Source: Pantoea sp. 18069 (lineage in GTDB: Bacteria > Pseudomonadota > Gammaproteobacteria > Burkholderiales > Burkholderiaceae_C). Taken from it: 59,129 nt of DNA. Position 1 is the first letter of the stretch. The number at the start of each line of letters is the position of its first letter. The DNA is taken from positions 1 to 59,129 of the forward strand of contig NZ_CACSJA010000033.1 in NCBI RefSeq assembly GCF_902706035.1, written 5' to 3'. Positions 16,787 to 25,729 of this stretch are shown here, piece after piece. The notes under the pieces were generated by a model. The model made no database searches and was not told where the DNA came from. It saw nothing but the letters and a program-made list of their open reading frames with translations. The translations under genes and the position numbers were made by a program.

Positions 16787-16960
16787 GAGCCGCCGCCGGG
16801 CCGCCCCAAGGCGGCGAGGGCCCCCTTGGGGGGCCGCGACTCACACGCAGTGGGGGAGCGTGGGGGCCATTTCGAGCCGCCGCCGGGCCGCCCCAAGGTG
16901 GCGAGGGCCCCCTTGGGGGGCCGCGACCCACACGCAGTGGGGGAGCGTGGGGGCCATTTC
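16787..16960. repeat. Tandem pair of repeat R3 (2 x 87 bp)
   Basis: Two direct copies with a period of exactly 87 bp (16787-16873 and 16874-16960). Each starts GAGCCGCCGCCGGGCCGCCC and ends GAGCGTGGGGGCCATTTC; they differ at only a few positions. A related tandem pair occurs at 19996-20176. It fills most of the 479-bp gap between the DUF3579 gene and rpsT. Confidence 0.8.
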
Positions 16961-16965
16961 CACAA

Positions 16966-16995
16966 CGCAAAAACCGCCCTAAGGCGGTTTTTGCG
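16966..16995. terminator. Bidirectional terminator downstream of rpsT
   Basis: A perfect 13-bp inverted repeat, CGCAAAAACCGCC (16966-16978) and GGCGGTTTTTGCG (16983-16995), with a 4-nt loop CTAA. The A/T arms give a U tract in either direction. It mainly serves rpsT on the minus strand. Confidence 0.9.
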
Positions 16996-17064
16996 TTCGT
17001 TGACAGCGCACCCGTTACAAACGGCAGATGGCTTGCGCCATCCGTGCGATTGCCTAAATGTGGT

Positions 17065-17364
17065 TTAGGCGGCCAGTGCCAGGGCCTTGACCTTGGCGGA
17101 CAGACGGCTCTTATCGCGAGCAGCCTTGTTCTTGTGGAAGATACCCTTGTCGGCAATGGTATCCAGCACGGATTGTGCCTTGGCAAACAGTTCCGATGCC
17201 TTGGTCTTGTCGCCGGCCAGAACAGCCTTTTCGACGTTCTTGACAGCGGTACGGTACTTCGAGCGCAGCGAGGTGTTCGCGGCGTTCAGGACGACGTTCT
17301 GGCGGGCGCGCTTGCGGCCGGATGCCAGGCGGGGGTTCTTTTTCTTGGGTTTAGCAGATGCCAT
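17065..17364 (-). CDS. rpsT: 30S ribosomal protein S20
   Basis: A primary 16S rRNA-binding protein of the small subunit. The 99-residue sequence MASAKPKKKNPRLASGRKRA begins with the basic tail of the family, followed by the three-helix bundle (NTSLRSKYRTAVKNVEKAV, AQSVLDTIADKGIFHKNKAA). It is monocistronic and divergent from murJ, the usual order in Burkholderiales, and ends at the strong bidirectional terminator. Confidence 0.98.
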   Translation of the reverse strand: MASAKPKKKNPRLASGRKRARQNVVLNAANTSLRSKYRTAVKNVEKAVLAGDKTKASELFAKAQSVLDTIADKGIFHKNKAARDKSRLSAKVKALALAA

Positions 17365-17454
17365 GATTCAAATTCCTTGTGTCTGAGGATGATGTCAGCG
17401 AAGCCGGCGATTGTATCACCTGTTGCAGCCTTGGGTGAATGCGCAGGCCCAAGG

Positions 17455-17480
17455 CCCGCGCAGCGCATACACTGCGCGGG
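17455..17480. other. Hairpin overlapping the murJ start codon
   Basis: CCCGCGCAG (17455-17463), 8-nt loop, CTGCGCGGG (17472-17480). The last G is the first base of the proposed GTG start. A 9-bp G/C stem here could limit initiation, or mark a site for a DNA-binding protein between rpsT and murJ. Confidence 0.45.
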
Positions 17481-19045
17481 TGTCACTTTTCAAAGCCGCC
17501 TCCACCGTCTCGCTGCTCACGCTCGCTTCCCGGGTCACCGGGCTGCTGCGCGACCTGCTCATGGCCTCCATGTTCGGCGCCAACGCGCTGACCGACGCCT
17601 TCAACGTCGCCTTTCGCATTCCCAACCTGTTTCGGCGCCTGTTCGCCGAAGGGGCTTTCAGCCAGGCTTTTGTGCCGGTGCTGGCCGGGACCAAGGCCAA
17701 GGAGGGCGACGAGGCCACGCGTCTATTGATTGCCAATGTGGCGACGGTGCTGACCTGGGCGCTGGCGCTGACCTGCGTGCTGGGCGTGCTTGGCGCGCCG
17801 CTGCTGGTCTGGCTGCTGGCCAGCGGGCTGCAGCGCAACGATGCGAGCTATGACGCCGCCGTGCTGATGACGCGCTGGATGTTCCCCTACATCGGCTTCA
17901 TGTCGCTGGTCGCGCTGTCGGCCGGCGTGCTCAACACTTGGAAGCGTTTCGTCGTGCCCGCGGCCACGCCGGTGCTGCTCAACGTGAGCATGATCGCCGC
18001 GGCGCTGATCGGCGCGCCGCGCTTTGCCGCGCACGGCATCGAGCCCATCTATGCGATGGCCGCCGGCGTGATGCTCGGCGGCGTGCTGCAGCTTGCGGTG
18101 CAGTTGCCTGCGCTGCGCCGGCTGGGCCTGCTGCCGCGCATAGGCCTGCGCTGGAGCACTGTGCACGCGGCCTGGCAGGACGCGGGCGTGCGCCGCATCC
18201 TGTCGCTGATGGCGCCGGCCCTGCTCGGCGTCGGGGTGGCGCAGATCTCGCTGATGATCAACACGCAGATCGCGTCCTATCTCGCGCCGGGCAGTGTGTC
18301 CTGGCTGTTTTACGCCGACCGGCTGATGGAATTCCCCACGGCCTTGCTGGGCGTGGCGCTGGGTGTGGTGTTGACCCCGCAGCTGGCCGCAGCCAAGGCC
18401 GCGGCCGATGCCGAGCGCTATTCGGCGATGCTCGACTGGGGGCTGCGGCTGGTGGTGGTGCTTGCCGTGCCGTGTGCCGTGGCCTTGCTGGTGTTTGCCG
18501 AGCCGCTCGTGGCCACGCTGTTCCACCGCGGCGCGCTGACCGACCGCGATGTCGGCCAGATTGCGCTGGCACTGGCCGGCTATGGCGCCGGCCTGGTGGG
18601 GCTGGTGGCGATCAAGGTGCTGGCCCCCGCGTACTACGCGAGCCAGGACATCCGCACGCCGGTGAAGATCGCGGTGGTGGTACTGGTCATCACCCAGTTG
18701 CTGAATCTGGCGTTCGTGCCCTGGCTGGCGCACACCGGGCTCGCGCTGTCGATTGGTCTGGCGGCGCTGGTCAATGCGGTCTGGCTGCTCGTGGTCCTGC
18801 TGCGCCGCGGCACCTATGTCCCCCGGCCTGGCTGGGGCAAGCTGGTGCTGCAGGTGCTCGCTGCCAGCGTGCTGATGGCCGTGTTGCTCGCCTGGAGCGG
18901 GCAGGCGCTGGACTGGATTGCGCTCAAGGCGCACGGGCTGCAGCGCATGGGCTGGCTGGCGTTGATCATCTCGGCGGCGGCCGTCCTGTATTTTGGTGCC
19001 CTGTGGGCTGCCGGGCTGAAGTTGCGGCAGTTGCTGCACAGATAG
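17480..19045 (+). CDS. murJ: Lipid II flippase MurJ
   Basis: It moves lipid-linked peptidoglycan precursors across the inner membrane. The 521-residue protein has about 14 membrane segments and the MOP-superfamily N-terminus VSLFKAASTVSLLTLASRVT, with RDLLMASMFGANALTDAFNV and FRIPNLFRRLFAEGAFSQAF carrying the conserved basic residues that line the cavity. The GTG start at 17480 gives the usual family start and length; the longer frame from 17411 adds residues foreign to the family. No clear Shine-Dalgarno sequence precedes it. Confidence 0.94.
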   Translation: MSLFKAASTVSLLTLASRVTGLLRDLLMASMFGANALTDAFNVAFRIPNLFRRLFAEGAFSQAFVPVLAGTKAKEGDEATRLLIANVATVLTWALALTCVLGVLGAPLLVWLLASGLQRNDASYDAAVLMTRWMFPYIGFMSLVALSAGVLNTWKRFVVPAATPVLLNVSMIAAALIGAPRFAAHGIEPIYAMAAGVMLGGVLQLAVQLPALRRLGLLPRIGLRWSTVHAAWQDAGVRRILSLMAPALLGVGVAQISLMINTQIASYLAPGSVSWLFYADRLMEFPTALLGVALGVVLTPQLAAAKAAADAERYSAMLDWGLRLVVVLAVPCAVALLVFAEPLVATLFHRGALTDRDVGQIALALAGYGAGLVGLVAIKVLAPAYYASQDIRTPVKIAVVVLVITQLLNLAFVPWLAHTGLALSIGLAALVNAVWLLVVLLRRGTYVPRPGWGKLVLQVLAASVLMAVLLAWSGQALDWIALKAHGLQRMGWLALIISAAAVLYFGALWAAGLKLRQLLHR

Positions 19046-19155
19046 GCCATGTATCATTTTTTGGCTATAAGCTAGGCAGGCCGCGGCCGTTGGCAGATAA
19101 AGTGTCGGCGGCCTTCCCTCTTGCGCTCGATGGCGCCTGGTCGTACAAGGACAGC

Positions 19156-19995
19156 ATGTCACTGCGTTTTGATGCGCCTTCTTCGCTGCAATACTTTGCC
19201 ACCCTGGTGCAAAGCGACGAGCATTTGCCGCTGATGGAAGCGGCCATCTGCATTGCACAGGATGAATTTCCTGAGCTCGATATCCAGGCCGTGCTTGCGG
19301 ATATCGACCAGATGCAGGTGCGCCTTGCACGCCATCTGGTGGGCGTGCACACGCCGCTGCAACGGCTCAAGGTGCTCAACCACTTCTTCTTTGGCGAAAT
19401 GGGTTTTGGCGGCAACGTCAACAATTACTACGCGCCCGAGAACAGCTATATCCCGGTGGTGCTGGCGACGCGCCGCGGTATTCCCGTGAGCCTGGCGCTG
19501 GTCTGGCTCGAACTTGCCCAGGCCGCAGGGCTGCAGGCCGCGGGCATCGCGTTTCCCGGCCATTTCCTGCTCAAGGTGGGGCTGCCCGAAGGGCAGGTGG
19601 TCATGGACCCGCTCACGGGCACGTCGTTTTCCGCGCAGGAGCTGGCCCAGCGTCTCGAGCCTTTCGGGCTGGGCCGCGGGCGGCGCGAAGACACCATTCC
19701 GCTGGGCTTGCACCTGCAGGCGGCGACCGCGCGCGACATTCTCGAGCGGCTGCTGCGCAACCTCAAGGAAATCTACTTCGCTCAAAGCCAGTGGGCGCTG
19801 CTCACGGCGACGCTCGATCGCCTGATCGTGCTGCTGCCCGACGACTGGGCCGAATACCGCGACCGGGGCGCGGTGCTCGCCGAACAGGGCCGCACGCGCG
19901 AAGCGGTTGCGGACTGGGAAACCTATCTATTGCATGCGGGCGACCGGCCCGATGCGGGCCTCATTGCCAGCCGACTGGCTGTACTCAAAGGCTGA
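19156..19995 (+). CDS. SirB1 family protein (transglutaminase-like, TPR)
   Basis: A 279-residue cytoplasmic protein of the SirB1/transglutaminase-like family. The N-terminal domain (about 30-170) holds HFFFGEMGFGGNVNNYYAPE and GIPVSLALVWLELAQAAGL, then AFPGHFLLKV with the His of the degenerate papain-like site. The C-terminal part (about 190-275) forms TPR-like helices (WALLTATLDRLIVLLPDDWA). The usual nucleophilic Cys position, which would precede the SLALVW helix, is Val-Ser here, so hydrolase activity is doubtful. The start has AAGGAC 5 nt upstream. Function in the cell is unknown. Confidence 0.85.
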   Translation: MSLRFDAPSSLQYFATLVQSDEHLPLMEAAICIAQDEFPELDIQAVLADIDQMQVRLARHLVGVHTPLQRLKVLNHFFFGEMGFGGNVNNYYAPENSYIPVVLATRRGIPVSLALVWLELAQAAGLQAAGIAFPGHFLLKVGLPEGQVVMDPLTGTSFSAQELAQRLEPFGLGRGRREDTIPLGLHLQAATARDILERLLRNLKEIYFAQSQWALLTATLDRLIVLLPDDWAEYRDRGAVLAEQGRTREAVADWETYLLHAGDRPDAGLIASRLAVLKG

Positions 19996-20176
19996 TTCAC
20001 CGGCGCCGGGCCGCCCCAAGCCGGTGACGGCCCCCTTGGGGGGCAGAGAGCCACACGAAGTGGGCGAGCGTGGGGGCTTAAGTTCACCGGCGCCGGGCCG
20101 CCCCAAGATGAAAAGCATCTGGGGGGCTCCGCCCCCCAGCGCGACCACACGCAGTGGGCGAACGTGGGGGCCATTT
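19996..20176. repeat. Tandem pair of repeat R3, diverged
   Basis: Two units (19996-20082 and 20083-20176) that share TTCACCGGCGCCGGGCCGCC at the start and GTGGGCGA-CGTGGGGGC near the end. The second has a different central stem (ATCTGGGGGGCTCCGCCCCCCAG-like). The array fills the gap between the convergent SirB1-family and AI-2E-family genes exactly, from stop to stop. Confidence 0.78.
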
Positions 20177-21235
20177 CTACACCAGCTTGCGCGCCTCAAG
20201 CTCTTTCTTGAGGTAGGCGTAGAACAGCGGCGCGGCCACGAGGCCCGCAGGGCCGAAGACGGACTCTGCGACGAACATCACCGACAGCAGTTCCCACACG
20301 CCCATGTGCGTGCGCCGGCCCACGACCTTGGCGTTGATCACGTACTCGGCCTTGTGGATCAGGATCAGAAAGCCCAGGCAGGCGGCTGCGGCCACGGGCG
20401 ACACCGACAGGCCGACCAGCGTGATGACCGCATTGCACAGCAGATTGCCGACGATGGGGATCAGGCCGGCGACAAAGGTCAGCGTGATCAGCGCCGGCGT
20501 ATAGGGCAGGGCGAGGTCCAGATAAGGCAGGATCAGCAGCAGGAAGAAGGCCGTGAGCAGGGTGTTGAACGCGGCGATCCAGAACTGCGCGGCGACGATC
20601 TGGCCGAAAGCTTCGCCAAACAACGTGATGCGCTGGTAGAGCACGTCGACCAGCGGCGGGCGTTGCAGCGGAATGTGGCGCACGGCCGCGAGCGCGCCGA
20701 TCAGCAGACCGACATAGGCATGCAGCAGGCCCGAGAGCCAGGCCCGCCCGGCGAGCGCCAGCGCGCCGGCCTTGGCGCCAAGGTAGGAGGCGATCATGGT
20801 CTGGATTTCGCGCGCGCCGTCGGGCAGCTGGCTCGCGATGTCGGCCGGCAGCTTGTGGCGCAGCTCCAGCACGGTGCGGGCCAGGTAGTCGAGCAGTTCC
20901 CGATATTGCTGCGGGGCTTCGACAATGTAGCTGCGGGTGTGGGGCAGGGCGGAGGTCAGCAGCGCCAGCGGCGCGAGCATGATCACCGCCGCGGCCACCA
21001 CCTGCGCCCAGTGGGGCAGATAGCCCGGAATCCGGCGGCGCTGCAGCCTGGACAGCAGCCGGGCGAGCGCGCGCGTGAGCATGAAGCCCACGCAGACGCT
21101 CAGCAGACCGGGCAGCAGGCCTTGCCACATGACCAGCAGCAAGGTGCTGGCCATCAGCAGATAGCTGGCGGTTACCACGCTGCGCGAAGGTGTCTGGAGG
21201 AAATCTTCTCGGGAAGCAGGAAGGTAATCGGACAT
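20177..21235 (-). CDS. AI-2E family transporter (UPF0118 permease)
   Basis: A 352-residue inner-membrane protein with about 8 hydrophobic segments, of the family named after E. coli TqsA/YdiK. Conserved blocks are the LLxxLxxRxxP-like N-terminus, GEAFGQIVAAQFWIAAFNTL (about 205-224), LPYTPALITLTFVAGLIPIVG (about 242-262) and the C-terminal VAAPLFYAYLKKEL. Members export small molecules or exchange ions; the substrate here is unknown. Its start is only 26 bp from the purM stop on the same strand, so the two may be co-transcribed. Confidence 0.9.
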   Translation of the reverse strand: MSDYLPASREDFLQTPSRSVVTASYLLMASTLLLVMWQGLLPGLLSVCVGFMLTRALARLLSRLQRRRIPGYLPHWAQVVAAAVIMLAPLALLTSALPHTRSYIVEAPQQYRELLDYLARTVLELRHKLPADIASQLPDGAREIQTMIASYLGAKAGALALAGRAWLSGLLHAYVGLLIGALAAVRHIPLQRPPLVDVLYQRITLFGEAFGQIVAAQFWIAAFNTLLTAFFLLLILPYLDLALPYTPALITLTFVAGLIPIVGNLLCNAVITLVGLSVSPVAAAACLGFLILIHKAEYVINAKVVGRRTHMGVWELLSVMFVAESVFGPAGLVAAPLFYAYLKKELEARKLV

Positions 21236-21261
21236 CTGGGCGCGTGGTGGTACAGGCAGGG

Positions 21262-22314
21262 TCAGCGCACTTCGACGGGCTGGCCGTCACCGCGCGTGGC
21301 GATACGTCCAATGGTATAGACAGTTTCGCCCAGGCCTTGCAAGGCTGCGGCAATCGTTTCGGCCTGTTCGGCGGGTACCACCACCACCATGCCGATGCCG
21401 TTGTTGAACGTGCGGTTCATTTCAACGGCGTCGATGCCGGCCGTGGCCTGCAGCCAGGCGAACAGCTCGGTCTGCGGCCAGCTGCCTGCATCCAGATGCG
21501 CGGCCAGGCCGTCGGGCAGCACGCGCGGGATGTTTTCCAGCAGGCCGCCGCCGGTGATGTGGGCCAGGGCCTTGATCGGGTGCTCGGCCAGCACGGCCAG
21601 CACGTTCTTCACATACAGGCGCGTGGGTTCCATGATGGCTTGCTTGAAGGGCTTGCCGTCCAGCGTCTCGGGCACCGTGCCCTGTGCCTCGGCACGTTCT
21701 ATGCACTTGCGCACCAGGCTGAAGCCGTTGGAGTGCACGCCGGCCGAAGCCAGGCCCAGCACCACATCGCCGGCCTGCACGTTCTGGCCCGTGAGGATCT
21801 TGGATTTCTCGACGGCGCCGACCGCGAAGCCCGCGAGGTCGTATTCGCCTTCGGGGTACATGCCGGGCATTTCAGCGGTTTCGCCGCCGATCAGCGCACA
21901 GCCCGAGAGCTCGCAGCCGCGGGCGATGCCGCCGACCACGGCCGCGGCCGTGTCCACGTCCAGCTTGCCGCAGGCAAAGTAGTCAAGGAAGAACAGCGGC
22001 TCGGCGCCTTGCACCAGCACGTCGTTGACGCTCATGGCGACCAGGTCGATGCCGACGGTGTCGTGCATGTTCCACTCGAATGCCAGGCGCAGCTTGGTGC
22101 CCACGCCGTCGGTGCCCGAGACCAGCACGGGTTCCTTGTAGCGCTTGGGCACTTCGAACAGCGCGCCAAAACCGCCGATGCCGGCCATCACGCCTTCACG
22201 CATGGTTTTCTTGGCCAGCGGCTTGATGCGCTCGACCAGAGCATCGCCGGCAACAATGTCGACGCCAGCGTCTTTGTAGGAAATGGGAGTGGATGGAGTG
22301 GCAGAGGAGCTCAT
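21262..22314 (-). CDS. purM: Phosphoribosylformylglycinamidine cyclo-ligase
   Basis: AIR synthetase, fifth step of purine synthesis: it closes the imidazole ring of FGAM with ATP. The 350-residue protein begins with the typical SYKDAGVDIVAGDALVERIK, and has GGFGALFEVP, VSGTDGVGTKLRLAFE (about 82-97), DYFACGKLD and GGETAEMPGMY (about 142-152). It is divergent from hda, a standard betaproteobacterial layout. Confidence 0.97.
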   Translation of the reverse strand: MSSSATPSTPISYKDAGVDIVAGDALVERIKPLAKKTMREGVMAGIGGFGALFEVPKRYKEPVLVSGTDGVGTKLRLAFEWNMHDTVGIDLVAMSVNDVLVQGAEPLFFLDYFACGKLDVDTAAAVVGGIARGCELSGCALIGGETAEMPGMYPEGEYDLAGFAVGAVEKSKILTGQNVQAGDVVLGLASAGVHSNGFSLVRKCIERAEAQGTVPETLDGKPFKQAIMEPTRLYVKNVLAVLAEHPIKALAHITGGGLLENIPRVLPDGLAAHLDAGSWPQTELFAWLQATAGIDAVEMNRTFNNGIGMVVVVPAEQAETIAAALQGLGETVYTIGRIATRGDGQPVEVR

Positions 22315-22463
22315 GGGATGGGTCAGTGCAGGTGTGCCCGGCAGGGGCGGAACTCGGGGATTTTACGGCCCTGGCCTGCTTCGCGGGGGGCATGCGGCTG
22401 CTTTCAAGGGCTTTTCCCCGGGTCTGTGCAGGCCGGCTGTGTGCTTTGCGCGCGCGCGCAGAC

Positions 22464-22469
22464 TAAAAT
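22464..22469 (+). promoter_or_regulatory. Possible -10 box for hda
   Basis: TAAAAT within CAGACTAAAATCAGC, in the 311-bp purM-hda divergent region. No convincing -35 can be seen. Otherwise this region shows nothing but alternating GC next to the box. Confidence 0.3.
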
Positions 22470-22625
22470 CAGCGTGGCGCAGCTGCGGTTGTGCCTTCCG
22501 AGCCCTGTCGCACAAACCTTGCGCCAGGGGCCTTTTGCTCTGTCCTTTGTAATGTTGCCGAAACTCCTTTTGCCAGCCTGTCGCGCACGGCTCCTCCTGG
22601 GCTCAGGTGGGAGGGCGTGGTCCGT

Positions 22626-23333
22626 ATGCCGTCCATGAAGCAAATGGCGCTGGATATCGGCCTGGCAACGAGTCCCTCGCTGTCGCGCTTCTTCGCGGGT
22701 CCGAACATCGCGGTGTTGCAACACTTGCGGCTGTGGGTCGGCGAAGGCCGCAGCCAGATGCCGCGCTCGCCCGTGCCGACCTATCTGTGGGGCGAATCGG
22801 GCTCGGGCAAGACCCATTTGCTCAAGTCAGTGCGAGAAGCTCTGCGCGATCAAGGGGCCATTGTCGGCTGGATGGATGCGTCGATCGGCTATCCTCCGGA
22901 GTTCGACGAACGCTGGTCGGCCGTGCTGATGGATGATGTGCATCTGTACACACCCATGCAGCAGGCGCGGGCTTTCAACTGGTTTGTCAATGCCACCAGC
23001 CCGGCCACAGGCATTCCCCGCTGGGTGCTCGCGGCCGGAGAGTTGCCGCCTGCCGACCTCAAGCTGCGCGAGGATTTGCGCAGCCGCCTGGGCTGGGGCC
23101 ATGTGTTCCAGCTGCGGCTGCTCGACGAACCCGCGCGCCGTGCGGTGTTGCGCCAGGAGGCCGATGCCCGGGGCGTGTTTCTCGGTGACGACGTGATGGA
23201 TTACATGCTCAAGCGCTTTTCGCGCGACCTGGGCAGCCTCATGCAGTTGCTCGACATGCTCGATGGCTTCGCCTTGCGCAACAAGCGGGCCATCACCATC
23301 CCACTGCTCAAGACCATGTTGGAGACCGAGTAG
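22626..23333 (+). CDS. hda: DnaA regulatory inactivator Hda
   Basis: An AAA+ DnaA paralogue that, with the sliding clamp, stimulates ATP hydrolysis by DnaA after initiation. The 235-residue protein has a short N-terminus KQMALDIGL resembling the clamp-binding motif, Walker A GESGSGKTHLL, Walker B VLMDDVHLY and the sensor region, ending in a domain III-type helical lid. It lacks DnaA domain IV. The GGGAGGG at 22609-22615 fits the ATG at 22626 best; ATG 22635 (MKQMAL) is nearer to what other family members show. Confidence 0.92.
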   Translation: MPSMKQMALDIGLATSPSLSRFFAGPNIAVLQHLRLWVGEGRSQMPRSPVPTYLWGESGSGKTHLLKSVREALRDQGAIVGWMDASIGYPPEFDERWSAVLMDDVHLYTPMQQARAFNWFVNATSPATGIPRWVLAAGELPPADLKLREDLRSRLGWGHVFQLRLLDEPARRAVLRQEADARGVFLGDDVMDYMLKRFSRDLGSLMQLLDMLDGFALRNKRAITIPLLKTMLETE

Positions 23334-23370
23334 CCCAAGCTAGCTGCCAGGCCTCTTTTTCTGGAACCCC

Positions 23371-24075
23371 ATGCCATCATCTTCTGCGCCCAACGTCCGC
23401 CCGCGGCTCGCGCTGTTCGATCTCGACCACACTTTGCTGCCCCTGGACTCGGATTACGAGTGGGGCGTATTCACGACCCGCATCGGCTGGACCGACCCGC
23501 AGGAATTCGGGCGCCGCAACGATGCGTTCTTCGCCGACTACCAGGCAGGTACGCTCAATGTGCATGACTACGTGCGCTTTGCGACCGAGGCCGTGCGCGA
23601 GCGCGGCTCCAAGGCAGCGGATGAGGCCCATGCGCAGTTCATGCGCGAAGTCATCACGCCGGCGATCCGCCCGGCCGCGCGCGCGCTGCTGCAGGCGCAC
23701 CGCGAGGCCGGCGACGAGATCGTGATCGTCACCGCGACCAATGAGTTCATCACCCGTCCGATCGCGCAGGCGCTGGGCGTCGATGAACTGCTGGCGGTGC
23801 AGCTCGCGCGCGATGGCTCCGGCTGGATCACGGGCGAGATCGATGGTCATCCGACCATGCGTGAAGGCAAGGTGCTGCGCATGCAGCAGTGGCTGGGCCA
23901 GCGCGGACTCGACTGGAGCGGGGTGGAAAGCACGTTCTACAGCGATTCGATGAACGACGTGCCCCTGCTTGAAAAAGTGGACCATCCGGTCGCGACCAAT
24001 CCTGACGCGCGTTTGCGCGCACTGGCCCAGCAGCGCGGTTGGCGCATACTGGACCTGTTTACTGAACACCCATGA
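23371..24075 (+). CDS. HAD-IB family phosphatase
   Basis: A 234-residue haloacid-dehalogenase-type hydrolase of the SerB-like IB subfamily. Motif I is LFDLDHTLLPLDSD (about 16-29) with the nucleophilic Asp, motif II IVTATNEF (about 118-125), motif III the Lys in REGKVLR, and motif IV FYSDSMNDVPLL (about 189-200). Substrate unknown; phosphoserine-like or histidinol-phosphate-like monoesters are typical. The stop overlaps the pcnB start as ATGA, so the two are translationally coupled. Confidence 0.9.
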   Translation: MPSSSAPNVRPRLALFDLDHTLLPLDSDYEWGVFTTRIGWTDPQEFGRRNDAFFADYQAGTLNVHDYVRFATEAVRERGSKAADEAHAQFMREVITPAIRPAARALLQAHREAGDEIVIVTATNEFITRPIAQALGVDELLAVQLARDGSGWITGEIDGHPTMREGKVLRMQQWLGQRGLDWSGVESTFYSDSMNDVPLLEKVDHPVATNPDARLRALAQQRGWRILDLFTEHP

Positions 24076-25718
24076 TCAAAAACTTCATCGACAAACTGCT
24101 GGGCAAGCCCAGCGCTGGCGCGCGTGCGCACAAGCTGCGTTTTGGCAAGCGCGAAGAAGTGCCGGCCTCGGTGCATGGCATCAATCCCGAACTCGTCGAT
24201 CGGCGTGCCATTGATGTGGTCGAGACGCTGCAGGACGCGGGCTTCGAAGCCTATATCGTCGGCGGCGCGGTGCGCGATCTGCTGCTGGGCCTGCGGCCCA
24301 AGGATTTCGACGTGGCCACCAACGCCACGCCCGAACAGGTCAAGAGCCTGTTTCGCCGCGCGTTCATCATCGGCAAGCGCTTTCGCATCGTGCATGTGGT
24401 CTATGGTCGCGGGCGCGAGAACGAAGTCATCGAAGTCTCGACCTTCCGTGCCTTCCTCGACAACAGCCTGGCCGAAAGCGTGTCGGGCAACGAGCGCACC
24501 AGCAAGGCGGCGCTCGCCGGCATGAAGCATGCGGTGGACGCGAGCGGCCGCGTGCTGCGCGACAACGTCTGGGGCCCGCAGGACCAGGATGCGACACGCC
24601 GCGATTTCACCATCAACGCCATGTACTACGATCCGGCCACGCAGATCGTGGTCGATTACCACAAGGGCATCCAGGACGCGAAAAAGCGCGTGCTGCGCAT
24701 GATCGGCGACCCGGCCACACGCTACCGTGAAGACCCGGTGCGCATCATCCGCGCCGTGCGTTTCGTGGCCAAGCTGCACGACGTGGGCTTCAAGCTCGAG
24801 CCGAAAACCGCCGCGCCGCTGATCGCCAGCCAGCACCTGCTGGCCGAAGTGCCGCAAAGCCGGCTGTTCGACGAAATGCTCAAGCTGCTGCAAACCGGCC
24901 ATGCGCTGGCTTCGGTGGCGCGCCTGCGCGAGCTGGGCCTGGACCGCGGCATCTATCCGCTGCTTGACGTGGTTGTCGAGCGCGCGGATCACCCGTTCGT
25001 CACCGCGGCGCTGGCCGACACCGATCGCCGCGTGGGCGAAGGCAAGCCGGTCGCGCCGAGCTTCCTGCTGGCCTGCGTGCTGTGGCAGGACGTCAAGCAG
25101 GGCTGGGAGCAGCGTCTGCAGCAGCGCCAGCATGCGTTTCCCGCATTGCAGGACGCGATCGACGACGTGTTCAACCAGCGCATCGGCGACGTCTCCGGCC
25201 GCGGCAAGCTCGCCGCCGACATGCGCGAAATCTGGGTCATGCAGCCGCGCTTTGAAAAGCGATCGGGCGTCACGCCGCTGGGCCTGGTCGAACAGGCGCG
25301 CTTTCGCGCCGGCTTCGACTTCCTGCGACTGCGCGCCGATGTGGGCGAAGTCGAGGAGGCGCTGGCCAGCTGGTGGCAGGAATTCCAGCAGGCCGACGAC
25401 GACCGCCGCGACGACCTGATCGCCCAGGCGCGCGAAGAACAGCGCCAGCGCCCCAAGGCGGTTGCCGCGCCTGCTGGCGCCAAGGCCGCCGCACCCGCGC
25501 CGCGCCGCGCGCCCAAGGCCGCGGGTGCTGCATCGGCTGCACCTGCGCCCGCCGCCGAAGCCGAATTTGCCGAGACCGAAGACGGCGCCGCACCCAAGAA
25601 GCGCCGCCGTCGCCGCCGCAAGCCCACCGAAGGTGCGGACGGCGGTGAATCCGGTGGCGCCGTGGCTGCCGACAAGGGCGCGGCGCGCGATACCACCGAC
25701 GACGCATCGCCGTACTGA
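24072..25718 (+). CDS. pcnB: Poly(A) polymerase I
   Basis: It adds 3' A tails to RNAs and marks them for decay. The 548-residue class II nucleotidyltransferase has GGAVRDLLLGLRPKDFDVAT (about 60-79) with the two metal-binding Asp, RRDFTINAMYY (about 177-187) and RYREDPVRIIRAVRF (about 217-231). The C-terminus (about 455-548) is an Ala/Pro/Lys-rich tail with the basic run KKRRRRRRKP, longer than in E. coli, probably for RNA binding. It overlaps the HAD gene upstream and lies 11 bp before folK. Confidence 0.96.
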   Translation: MIKNFIDKLLGKPSAGARAHKLRFGKREEVPASVHGINPELVDRRAIDVVETLQDAGFEAYIVGGAVRDLLLGLRPKDFDVATNATPEQVKSLFRRAFIIGKRFRIVHVVYGRGRENEVIEVSTFRAFLDNSLAESVSGNERTSKAALAGMKHAVDASGRVLRDNVWGPQDQDATRRDFTINAMYYDPATQIVVDYHKGIQDAKKRVLRMIGDPATRYREDPVRIIRAVRFVAKLHDVGFKLEPKTAAPLIASQHLLAEVPQSRLFDEMLKLLQTGHALASVARLRELGLDRGIYPLLDVVVERADHPFVTAALADTDRRVGEGKPVAPSFLLACVLWQDVKQGWEQRLQQRQHAFPALQDAIDDVFNQRIGDVSGRGKLAADMREIWVMQPRFEKRSGVTPLGLVEQARFRAGFDFLRLRADVGEVEEALASWWQEFQQADDDRRDDLIAQAREEQRQRPKAVAAPAGAKAAAPAPRRAPKAAGAASAAPAPAAEAEFAETEDGAAPKKRRRRRRKPTEGADGGESGGAVAADKGAARDTTDDASPY

Positions 25719-25729
25719 GGCCTGGCGTC

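Noticed and set aside
16787..20176. CRISPR array
   Set aside because: The direct repeats occur in pairs only, have 87-bp units without unique spacers, and no cas gene is present.
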